Below, one piece after another: positions 47,780 to 55,736 of a DNA stretch of 64,000 bases. Both the position numbers and the translations under genes were made by a program. Within the stretch, counting starts at the first letter, position 1. Each line of letters begins with the position of its first letter. Source of the stretch: Niallia sp. FSL W8-0635. GTDB taxonomy: Bacteria; Bacillota; Bacilli; Bacillales; Cytobacillaceae. A model generated the notes under the pieces. That model saw only the letters and a list, made by a program, of their open reading frames with translations, ran no database searches and was not told the DNA's origin. The stretch covers positions 4,442,501-4,506,500 of the forward strand of contig NZ_JBBOYD010000001.1 of assembly GCF_038007965.1 (NCBI RefSeq). The letters are read 5' to 3'.

Positions 47780-48645
47780 CGTTTCCTCATTTCCTTTGTC
47801 TCTTGGTGACCACCTGTTAAAATGCGCCCTTCCCAATGATCCTTTGCATGATACGATTCATAAATAGTACCCAATTGTTCTTCAAGTAGAATCGCTCCTT
47901 CTAGTGGACACATTCCGTCGTCCTTTCCAGTTAAGCTAAGGCGGTATCTTGGTGCGATTAATGATTGCACCGATAAAGTGGAGAATTGCTTTAAAAATCC
48001 TGGCACGTAATAATAGTAGCCATGATGATCCAGGCCACGTTTTTGCTTTAATGTTTCAATGTGTACCTGTGCTGCAATATCTACTGTTACTTTAATTCGT
48101 TCATCTAGTGCGGCAAGCCACCAGCTCATTAAGCCGCCCATTGACATTCCAAATGTAGCTAGTCTGGACTTATCTACATCTGGGCGCTTTACAAGATAAT
48201 CTAGGAAGGACATATTATCAAAAATCCGCATGCCCCAAAGCGTCCTTCCTTCTAAAAGCATCTCTTTCACCAATTCACTTTCTAATTTCCCTTTTCTTTC
48301 ATTAAATCCCCACATATCAATGGAACCAACAGCAAAACCTAAATCCGTTATTGCCTCAACAAAGGGAGGGGATTGTAAGTAGCTGCTGCTTTCTAGCAAT
48401 TCCTCTTTTCCCTGATCAAAGTTCCCTCCATGAGAGTGGTTAAAGATAACGGTCGCTAGTGGCTCTGTCTGATTGATAGGCTTGGCAAAATAGGCAGGGA
48501 CAGACTCTTCCTCATTTAGCTGCAGAATAAGACTTTCCAATATATAGTTCTTTCTTTTTTCCGTCTTAATTAATTGAGCTGTAATTTTTTTTGACTTTGG
48601 GTATTCACCTAATAGTTCTATTAGCTTTTGACGTATCTCCCTCAC
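47749..48645 (-). CDS. DLH-type alpha/beta hydrolase (esterase)
   Basis: A 298-residue alpha/beta hydrolase. Nucleophile elbow GMSMGGLMSWW (Ser about residue 168), an oxyanion-loop NHSHGG (about residue 69), and a later DDGMCP and GGHQ supplying Asp and His. It resembles YtaP and related dienelactone hydrolase-family esterases. In this operon it could deacetylate pectin fragments; that is inference. Starts with GTG, 1 bp after the GH28 stop. Confidence 0.8.
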   Translation of the reverse strand: MREIRQKLIELLGEYPKSKKITAQLIKTEKRKNYILESLILQLNEEESVPAYFAKPINQTEPLATVIFNHSHGGNFDQGKEELLESSSYLQSPPFVEAITDLGFAVGSIDMWGFNERKGKLESELVKEMLLEGRTLWGMRIFDNMSFLDYLVKRPDVDKSRLATFGMSMGGLMSWWLAALDERIKVTVDIAAQVHIETLKQKRGLDHHGYYYYVPGFLKQFSTLSVQSLIAPRYRLSLTGKDDGMCPLEGAILLEEQLGTIYESYHAKDHWEGRILTGGHQETKEMRKRWENFLQKYL

Positions 48646-48646
48646 T

Positions 48647-49977
48647 TTACGCCTTCACTTCCTTAATAAGCGCTTCTTCCTTCTTTGTATTTTTTGATTT
48701 ACAATAGATTACCTCTATATCCTCACAATTTTCCAGATAAAAAGCTGGCCCATCATGATTTTCAATCGTAATCCGATTAAATAGTACATCTTTTGCAAAG
48801 CCAACATAGAAGCCGCGATTATTCATATCCTCTATTCCAGCCATCATTGCTGGTTTTCCAGGTATCGCATTCTCTGCCAGGGAGATATCAATATGATTAA
48901 AGGTAAGCTCTGAGACATATTGCTCAACAAGACCATAGATAAATCCAGCTGAGGCATGAACATTCCGAGCCGTAATATTAGCAAAATGGATACGTCTAAA
49001 CATTGGTGTATCAACTGTTACAGGGTACGGATTTTTATCCCAAACATATTTGTCCTTCCCCTTTGGTCCACAGAAGTAATAAAGGTTTAAAATGAATGGG
49101 CAAATAACTCCTTCCATCACAATATTATCTACACGAATATCTTCTATCACACCGCCGCGCCCTCTTCTCGATTTCAACCGAATACCTCGGTCTGTATCCT
49201 GAAATACGCAATTATTAATCGTTACATTCCGGATATCGCCACTCATTTCACTTCCAAGCACAACTCCCCCATGTCCATGAACCATTGTACAATTTGTAAT
49301 CGTAATATTTTCACAGGCTACTCGCTCGACAGTATCTTCGGTTCCTGCTTTAATGGCAATACAATCATCCCCGACATCGATATGACAATTGCTGATTCTC
49401 ACATTGGAACACGATTCTGGGTCAATTCCATCTGTATTGGGGAGTCTTTTGGATTCATAATGGTAAGATTATCTATTGTTATGTTTTGAGAACAAATCGG
49501 ATTAACTGTCCAGCTCGGAGAATTAATTAAGGTTATATCTTTAATCGTAATATTTTCACATCCATCTAAACTAATTAGCTTCGGTCTAGGATAAGCAAGC
49601 TTCTCGCGTTCTTTACGGAAAAGATGCCACCATTTTTCCCCATTACCATTGATTGTTCCGAACCCTGTAATGGAAAGGTTGCGACTGTTCTCCGCGTATA
49701 AACAAGAAGCATAGACCTCTCTAGCTACTCCCTCCCACCTAGATGTGACAACGAAATAATCCTTTTGGTCATCTGAGAAGATTAATTCTGCTCCTGCTGT
49801 CAAATGGAGTTCCAAATTATCTTTTAATAATAGGGCTCCTGTCAGGAATTCGCCTGGCGGAATAATGACTTTTCCTCCGCCATTTTCATATGCTGTATCT
49901 ATTGCTTTCTGAATAGAAGCTGTACATAGACTTCCGTCACTTTTCGCACCAAATTCGGTGATGATGTAATCATTCAT
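48647..49977 (-). pseudogene. Polygalacturonase-like GH28 enzyme, frameshifted
   Basis: Two frames together give a complete GH28 protein of about 443 residues. The N-terminal part (49977-49399, 192 residues) and the C-terminal part (to 48647) join at a C4 run (minus strand; G4 at 49439-49442). Adding one C would restore SPNTDGIDPESC, including the family's NTDGID motif; as read the frame runs into a stop 18 codons on. The other catalytic motifs are intact: GDDCIAIKAG, GHGGVVLGSE and GIRLKSRRG. There is no signal peptide, so it would act on imported oligogalacturonides. Sequencing error, a recent mutation or slippage are all possible. Confidence 0.85.
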
Positions 49978-49989
49978 TTTACAATCTCC

Positions 49990-51111
49990 TTATTTGTTTA
50001 TTACTTCCTCCACTTCTACTAAAGCCTGCAAAAATGCGCCTAAACCCTTTTGGTCATTACAGATGACTGGTTCACTAATGTAATAAGTGTAAGTCCCATC
50101 TCGTTTGTCAGCTCCTCCAAGTCCTGCTACCTGACAGTTTTTATTTAAATTAACCCAGCCTTCTTTTGTCAGCAAAACAAATTCCTCTAATAGGCCTTGA
50201 TAACCTTTCTTTAATGGCTCTATCCATTCTTCCTTATTAAGAAGTCCTAAACGAATTCCTTTTGCCATCGCACAAACGTACATACTGCTTGCAGATGCCT
50301 CTAAATAGTTTCCTTTTTCCCCTTGCTTATCAACGACCTGATACCATACATCGCTTTTCTCATCTTGATATTTCAATAAAGCCCTTAACGTGTCTGCTAA
50401 TATTTTCTCTAAAAAAGAACGATCTGGTGTATCTTCCGGGATAATTTCTAATGTATCCACTAGCGCTACCACATACCAACCTATTGCTCTTCCCCAAAAA
50501 TTCTCCGATAAACCAGTCTCTTTATTCGCCCACGGTTGCACCTTTTTTTCATCCCAAGCATGGTAAAGAAGCCCTGTCTTATCATCTACTAAATGATGAT
50601 AGCTTACTTTAAATTGATGAAGGATATCATCAAGACCCTTTCCATCTTCGTATTCCATTTGATATTGTGCATAAAATGGTGCTCCCATGTATAATCCATC
50701 TGCCCAGATTTGGTATGGATAAATTTGTTTATGCCAAAAGACACCTTCAGAAGTTCTTGGGTGTTTTTCTAATTGAGACTTCAACAAATCAGCGGCTTTC
50801 CGATATTTATCTTCGCCTGTATCTTTAAATAGCTGAAATAATATTTTACCGTTATTTATATGGTCGATATTAAATTCGGATACCTCGTAGCCCTTTATTG
50901 ATCCATCTTCTTGGATAAAATGGTCCATATTTCTCTTTATAAATTGAAAGTATTTTTCGTTTCCTGTTCGTTTCCAAAGGCTTTCAAATCCTCTAAGAAC
51001 AACTCCATAATCATAGGACCATTTTTCGTTGTAGCCTTTATCTTCATATAAGCGCGGAAGTCTTTCCATGATGGAAAGAGCCGTTCTAGCTGACCAACTC
51101 ATTTCTGCCAT
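49990..51111 (-). CDS. Unsaturated rhamnogalacturonyl/glucuronyl hydrolase (GH105, YteR-like)
   Basis: A 373-residue (alpha/alpha)6-barrel enzyme resembling YteR/YesR. Motifs include WSYDYGVVLRG, IWADGLYMGAPFYAQY (catalytic Asp) and SENFWGRAIGWYVVAL. It hydrates unsaturated uronosides released by pectate or rhamnogalacturonan lyases, freeing the keto-uronate. First gene of the minus-strand degradative operon; 12 bp gap to the GH28 gene. Confidence 0.88.
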   Translation of the reverse strand: MAEMSWSARTALSIMERLPRLYEDKGYNEKWSYDYGVVLRGFESLWKRTGNEKYFQFIKRNMDHFIQEDGSIKGYEVSEFNIDHINNGKILFQLFKDTGEDKYRKAADLLKSQLEKHPRTSEGVFWHKQIYPYQIWADGLYMGAPFYAQYQMEYEDGKGLDDILHQFKVSYHHLVDDKTGLLYHAWDEKKVQPWANKETGLSENFWGRAIGWYVVALVDTLEIIPEDTPDRSFLEKILADTLRALLKYQDEKSDVWYQVVDKQGEKGNYLEASASSMYVCAMAKGIRLGLLNKEEWIEPLKKGYQGLLEEFVLLTKEGWVNLNKNCQVAGLGGADKRDGTYTYYISEPVICNDQKGLGAFLQALVEVEEVINK

Positions 51112-51250
51112 TTTTTTATTCCTCCATTTTATGTGGATTTTTTATTACTCTAGTTTTTTACTTACTCGCTAATATTTTTCAAGGTGAGCCTCTAGCCAAG
51201 ATCTGCTTTCTTCTCACCTCATTTTTTAATATGTTTTATTTATTACAGCA

Positions 51251-52747
51251 TTATTTCGTTTGCTCATATGCTGCTTTGTACTCTTCTTTAATCGTATTAC
51301 CGCCAGAATCTTGCCATGTTTTAACTGCTTTTTTGAAACCATCTAAATCAATTTCCCCTAATATATACTGATAAGTAGCGTCTGTAATAAGCTTTTGCAA
51401 TTCCGATCCCTGCGATGTATTCGTAGGTGATTCTAATGAATATGCAGGATTCAATACTGCATAGTTCTCATTTTCTGCGATCATCTCATCAGCCAAGGCT
51501 TTTATAGGATTGGGATCCTTTAACCCATACCCTGATTCCTTTGGTCTGGATGCTGCGAATGGCTGAACTTCCTGTGTCCATAAGTCTTGATTAATAATTT
51601 CATAGGCTCCATCATCTGTTAGCTTATAATGTACATCCTCAATTCCATAGGTCATCAAGGTGTATATTTCAGGATCCAATAAATCATTAACAAACTTGAG
51701 AACTCGCTTTAATTCCGCTTCGTCTTTTACTTCTGAACGAGGGAATGCTAATAATCCGCCAATTCCATTGTTTGCAGCCCAGATAGCACGCTCTGGATTA
51801 GAATCAGAAACCATATCATTTACTAATGCCAATTCCATATTATCTTGAATACCAGTTGCCATTGTTTGCAGGTTTTTCGCGTCAAAAAGTGCGCCAATAT
51901 AAATTCCTGCTTTTCCTTGTGCAAAGCTTTGCTGTTGATCTGTTTTTGCTGTAACTGCAAAGTCTTTGTTTATCCAGTCATTATCATAAAGCTCTTTCAT
52001 ATAGTCCATTGTTTCGATATAGCCTTCTGTTTCAAATTCAGGAATAAAGTTTCCGCTATCATCACGATCCCAAATATTCGGTGTTCCATAGTAAGAGCTC
52101 AATGTTTTAAATGCACCGTATATTAAATCGCTTCGATCAGCAAACCCCGTTGTATCATTTTTCCCATTACCATCTGGATCATCTTCTGTAAACGCTTTCG
52201 AAATTTCCATTAATTCTTCTACTGTTTTCGGCAATTCCAAACCTAAGTTATCAAGCCAATCTTTACGTAAAACAACACCATTTCGCGCTAAATCCTTCTG
52301 AAATGGAACTCCATAAAGTTTCCCTTCAATAGATGCAGAAACACGTACATCTTCTGAAATTGCTTTCAGATTTGGAAATTCATCTAAGTAGTCTTCTACA
52401 TTCCAAAACATTCCTGATTTTAACGCATTACGCACGGAAGAGTTTTCCATAATAGTTAGTGTAACAATGTCAGCCAATGAGTCAGAAGCTAAAGCTGTAT
52501 TAATTCTTTCTTCCTTAGAAGCATCAGGAATCCAAGAAAATTTAATTTCCGTATTTGTTTTTTCTTCAATTTTATCTAATACAGTATCTGTTGGTGGAGA
52601 GGCTGTGTGTAAAATATTTAACCAAGTAATTTCCGCTTTACTATTTTCATCATATGTTCCAGATGATTGCTCCTTTTCCCCACTGCATCCCGCCAATAAT
52701 AGCATACCTGCAAAACTAACGCTGGCTAACTTTGATAGTTTTTTCAT
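51251..52747 (-). CDS. Oligosaccharide-binding lipoprotein (LipO/YtcQ-like)
   Basis: A 498-residue extracellular solute-binding protein. Lipobox LLAGC (Cys about residue 21) then a Ser/Gly linker. The long CUT1-type fold is like LipO and YtcQ, which bind pectin-derived oligosaccharides. It is served by the permease at 53419 and that at 54793. AAAGGAG lies 7 bases before the ATG; the start overlaps the DUF624 gene by 32 bp. Confidence 0.85.
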   Translation of the reverse strand: MKKLSKLASVSFAGMLLLAGCSGEKEQSSGTYDENSKAEITWLNILHTASPPTDTVLDKIEEKTNTEIKFSWIPDASKEERINTALASDSLADIVTLTIMENSSVRNALKSGMFWNVEDYLDEFPNLKAISEDVRVSASIEGKLYGVPFQKDLARNGVVLRKDWLDNLGLELPKTVEELMEISKAFTEDDPDGNGKNDTTGFADRSDLIYGAFKTLSSYYGTPNIWDRDDSGNFIPEFETEGYIETMDYMKELYDNDWINKDFAVTAKTDQQQSFAQGKAGIYIGALFDAKNLQTMATGIQDNMELALVNDMVSDSNPERAIWAANNGIGGLLAFPRSEVKDEAELKRVLKFVNDLLDPEIYTLMTYGIEDVHYKLTDDGAYEIINQDLWTQEVQPFAASRPKESGYGLKDPNPIKALADEMIAENENYAVLNPAYSLESPTNTSQGSELQKLITDATYQYILGEIDLDGFKKAVKTWQDSGGNTIKEEYKAAYEQTK

Positions 52748-53396
52748 TTATACGCTCCTTTGTAATTTGATATAAAGTTGTATCTTCTACTACTTCTGTA
52801 TTTTGTAATTCCATTCTCGTAAACACTTGATTTGCAGTCCAAGTAATCACATAAAATAGGAAACTAACACCAAAGAAAGTGAGAATTCCAGGGAAAAATG
52901 TAATCGCGGTCCAATAAGTAGCACCAATTACTACAAACAACAACAAAGAATACTGTAAGTAAGAGAAACCAAAGATAAAGGACATTTTCATTCGAAAGAA
53001 TATTCCCTTCCAATTATAATGAGCCATTAGTGGAAAGATATAAACGGCTGAAAGAAAGTAAAGAAGGGAAATAATCACAAAGAATACTTTCAAATACCAA
53101 TTTGACACATATAGTAAGTCAATCACTAATACACAACCGATTAGTGCATAGATCCAGCTTATAACCACGGATTCCTTAAAGGACTCTTTATAGTACTTCC
53201 AATAAGAAGAAAAAATAGGGATACTAGTATTTCCTCTTATCCACTGTCGCATAATGCTTACTAGAGCATAGGTTGAGGGACCAGCACCAAATATTCCTAG
53301 ACCAAATATAGTAAAGAGCCACCAGAGGAAATTGATATATACCAGTTTTAATATCGTCGTAAAAATCTGATTTACTTTTTCCACTGATTTTAACAT
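52716..53396 (-). CDS. DUF624 membrane protein (YesV/YteU-like)
   Basis: A 226-residue protein with about five or six membrane segments and the N-terminal FLWWLFTIFGLGIFGAGPS pattern of DUF624. Such proteins accompany pectin and other plant-polysaccharide importers of the YtcP/LplB type, but their function is not known. It sits between the permease and binding protein genes. Confidence 0.85.
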   Translation of the reverse strand: MLKSVEKVNQIFTTILKLVYINFLWWLFTIFGLGIFGAGPSTYALVSIMRQWIRGNTSIPIFSSYWKYYKESFKESVVISWIYALIGCVLVIDLLYVSNWYLKVFFVIISLLYFLSAVYIFPLMAHYNWKGIFFRMKMSFIFGFSYLQYSLLLFVVIGATYWTAITFFPGILTFFGVSFLFYVITWTANQVFTRMELQNTEVVEDTTLYQITKERINEKTIKVSQR

Positions 53397-53418
53397 CGTA
53401 TCCCTCCCTTTCTAAATC

Positions 53419-54396
53419 CTAATAAACGCCATCCTCTCCAAACTTTTTGGCCAATTTATTCGCCAGCATAACTAACACTAAGCCGACTATTCCCTTAAAT
53501 AAACCAACAGCTGTACTAAAGCTTAGCTGCCCATTCTTTAAACCTGCCGTATAAATATACGTATCAAATATTTCTGCAACACTTCTATTTAATGAATTTA
53601 ATAATAGATACATATGTTCAAATCCTAAATCTAAAGTACTGCCGATTTTTAAAATAAGCAAAGTAATAATTACCGGACGGATTGCCGGTAGTGTTACATG
53701 CCATGTTTTTCTTAATCTACCTGCCCCATCCATTTCAGCTGCTTCATATAATTGCGTGTCAACAGCGGTAATGGCAGCAATATAAATGATAGTTGACCAG
53801 CCAAGTTCTTTCCATATTACTTGTGCAATATAAACCGTCCTCGTCCAATCAGGCGATGTTAAGAAACTAACTTTCTCCAATCCTATAACCGCCAACATTT
53901 CGTTAATTAAGCCTCCATCTACATTTAAAAAGACATATGTAATGGAAACGATAATTACCCAGGACATAAAGTGAGGAATATAAATTAATGTCTGTACGCT
54001 CGATTTAAAGTATTTGTTTTTTACTTCATTTAACATGAGCGCTAAAATGATTGGCATTGGAAAAAAAATAAAAATATTTAAGGCAAACAGGATTAATGTA
54101 TTGCTTAAAAGCATAAAAAAGGTAGGTTCTGTGAATAAGCGGATAAAATGCTTCAATCCTACCCAAGGACTCCCCATAATTCCTAAAAAAGGCTGATAAT
54201 CTTGAAAGGCAACGATCAATCCGCCCATTGGCAAATACTTAAAGAGTATAAAATAGAGAAAACCAGGGAAGATCATTAAATAAAGTATTTTGTTTTTTTT
54301 GACATCCGCCCAAGTCTTCTGTCTTCTAATCTTTTTTTGTTGTTTCGTATTTAACTCAGGAACTGGATGATCACTAGGCTTAATAATACTTTCCAT
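53419..54396 (-). CDS. Sugar ABC transporter permease (LplB/YteP type)
   Basis: A 325-residue CUT1 permease with six core segments and the loop LYEAAEMDGAGRLRKTWHVT. It is expected to pair with the plus-strand permease 397 bp away. GGGGG precedes the ATG. No ATPase gene occurs nearby, so an MsmX-type ATPase is probably used. Confidence 0.88.
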   Translation of the reverse strand: MESIIKPSDHPVPELNTKQQKKIRRQKTWADVKKNKILYLMIFPGFLYFILFKYLPMGGLIVAFQDYQPFLGIMGSPWVGLKHFIRLFTEPTFFMLLSNTLILFALNIFIFFPMPIILALMLNEVKNKYFKSSVQTLIYIPHFMSWVIIVSITYVFLNVDGGLINEMLAVIGLEKVSFLTSPDWTRTVYIAQVIWKELGWSTIIYIAAITAVDTQLYEAAEMDGAGRLRKTWHVTLPAIRPVIITLLILKIGSTLDLGFEHMYLLLNSLNRSVAEIFDTYIYTAGLKNGQLSFSTAVGLFKGIVGLVLVMLANKLAKKFGEDGVY

Positions 54397-54480
54397 TATT
54401 TACCCCCTTACTTTGTGTGTGTATTGAAATTCTTACCTTAAGCATATTGAAAAAGTGAAATTACGTATATAATCATTATT

Positions 54481-54494
54481 TGATAACGCTTACA
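54481..54494. promoter_or_regulatory. Perfect cre site in the divergent permease intergenic region
   Basis: TGATAACGCTTACA matches TGWNANCGNTNWCA at every position. It lies 85 bp before the minus-strand permease, where CcpA would repress the importer operon. Confidence 0.75.
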
Positions 54495-54595
54495 AACTTA
54501 CACTTCATCAGCCTTTTTCTCCTTTTAACCCAATGTAATGATAACTGGATAGGCAAAATGATTATCTATCTCTCTAATGCAATAGAGCACAAAAA

Positions 54596-54609
54596 AGTAA
54601 GCGTTTTCT
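54596..54609. promoter_or_regulatory. Second cre-like site
   Basis: AGTAAGCGTTTTCT matches 12 of 14 cre positions and has the AAGCGTTTTC core. It lies 184 bp before the plus-strand permease gene. Confidence 0.5.
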
Positions 54610-54692
54610 ATTTCTGAGATACTGATTATATACGAAATGAAACTCCAATGATAAGGTGATTTTATAGTTATATACTTTAACAGGTTTTAATA

Positions 54693-54758
54693 GAGCTTCT
54701 AGTAAAAGGAATGTTACTTAAGCAAGGAAAATATTTGGAACTACCAAGCTAGAAGCTC
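54693..54758 (+). promoter_or_regulatory. Long-range 10-bp stem in the lplC-type leader
   Basis: GAGCTTCTAG (54693-54702) and CTAGAAGCTC (54749-54758) are perfect inverted copies enclosing 46 nt, ending 35 bp before the start codon. It may be a leader structure of the plus-strand permease mRNA. No T-run follows. Confidence 0.4.
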
Positions 54759-54792
54759 CTGCACAGGTTATTAAATAATAAGGAGGATCTTT

Positions 54793-55680
54793 ATGGAGAA
54801 AACACAAAAAAATAGGAAAATCACAAAAGGAGGACGGGCTTTTTCTATTATTAACGGAACTATTTTGGTCATAATCGCCTTAATTTGTTTTCTACCCTTC
54901 GTCAATGTTATAGCTAGCTCTTTTGCTTCCACACAGGAAGTAGTAGCCCGAAGGTTTATTTTAATTCCGCGAACCTTTTCATTAGATGCCTATCGTTATA
55001 TTCTTTCGACTCCGACCATCTTCAAATCATTAGCTGTATCTATTGGGGTGACTGGGATTGGCACACTAGTAAGTATGGTCTTAACATCCTTAATGGCTTA
55101 TGGATTATCTCGTAAATATCTGAAAGGCAGAGGGTTTCTTAACTTTCTTGTTGTTTTCTCCATGCTATTTAGCGGTGGAATGATTCCTACATTCTTAGTA
55201 GTGAAGGCCCTTGGCTTAATTGATTCTTACTGGTCATTGATTTTACCTGTAGCAATTAATGCATTTAACTTAATCATTATGAGAAACTTTTTCCAAGCCT
55301 TGCCTGATAGTTTAGAAGAATCGGCTAAAATGGATGGTTGCACCGATTTAGGAGTGTTTTGGAAGATCATGCTGCCTTTAGCGTTGCCATCTATCGCAAC
55401 TATTTCCTTATTCTACGCTGTTACTTATTGGAATACGTATATGACTGCTATTCTATATATTAACGACTCCACAAAGTGGCCTATTCAAGTTTTACTGCGT
55501 CAAATTGTTATTGTATCCAGTGGGATGCAAGCAGAGGGTTCGTCTGTTGATGTGATTCCGCCTGCTCAAACGATTAAGATGGCAGTAATTGTTATTGCGA
55601 CAGTGCCAATGCTTATTGCTTACCCATTTGTTCAAAAGTATTTTGTGAAAGGAGCATTGGTTGGATCTGTGAAGGGATAA
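54793..55680 (+). CDS. Sugar ABC transporter permease (LplC/YtcP type)
   Basis: A 295-residue CUT1 permease of the MalG type with six segments and the loop SLEESAKMDGCTDLGVFWKI. It must partner the minus-strand permease, yet is transcribed in the opposite direction from its own leader. AAGGAGG lies 7 bases before the ATG. Confidence 0.9.
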   Translation: MEKTQKNRKITKGGRAFSIINGTILVIIALICFLPFVNVIASSFASTQEVVARRFILIPRTFSLDAYRYILSTPTIFKSLAVSIGVTGIGTLVSMVLTSLMAYGLSRKYLKGRGFLNFLVVFSMLFSGGMIPTFLVVKALGLIDSYWSLILPVAINAFNLIIMRNFFQALPDSLEESAKMDGCTDLGVFWKIMLPLALPSIATISLFYAVTYWNTYMTAILYINDSTKWPIQVLLRQIVIVSSGMQAEGSSVDVIPPAQTIKMAVIVIATVPMLIAYPFVQKYFVKGALVGSVKG

Positions 55681-55690
55681 TCTTCATGGA

Positions 55691-55735
55691 AAAAAGCGTG
55701 TAAGTTTACTCAAATAAACTTACACGCTTTTTTTT
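55691..55735. terminator. Bidirectional terminator
   Basis: AAAAAGCGTGTAAGTTTA pairs with its exact complement at 55715-55732 (18 bp), followed by further T residues. It ends the plus-strand permease and the convergent AraC-type regulator gene. Confidence 0.93.
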
Positions 55736-55736
55736 G

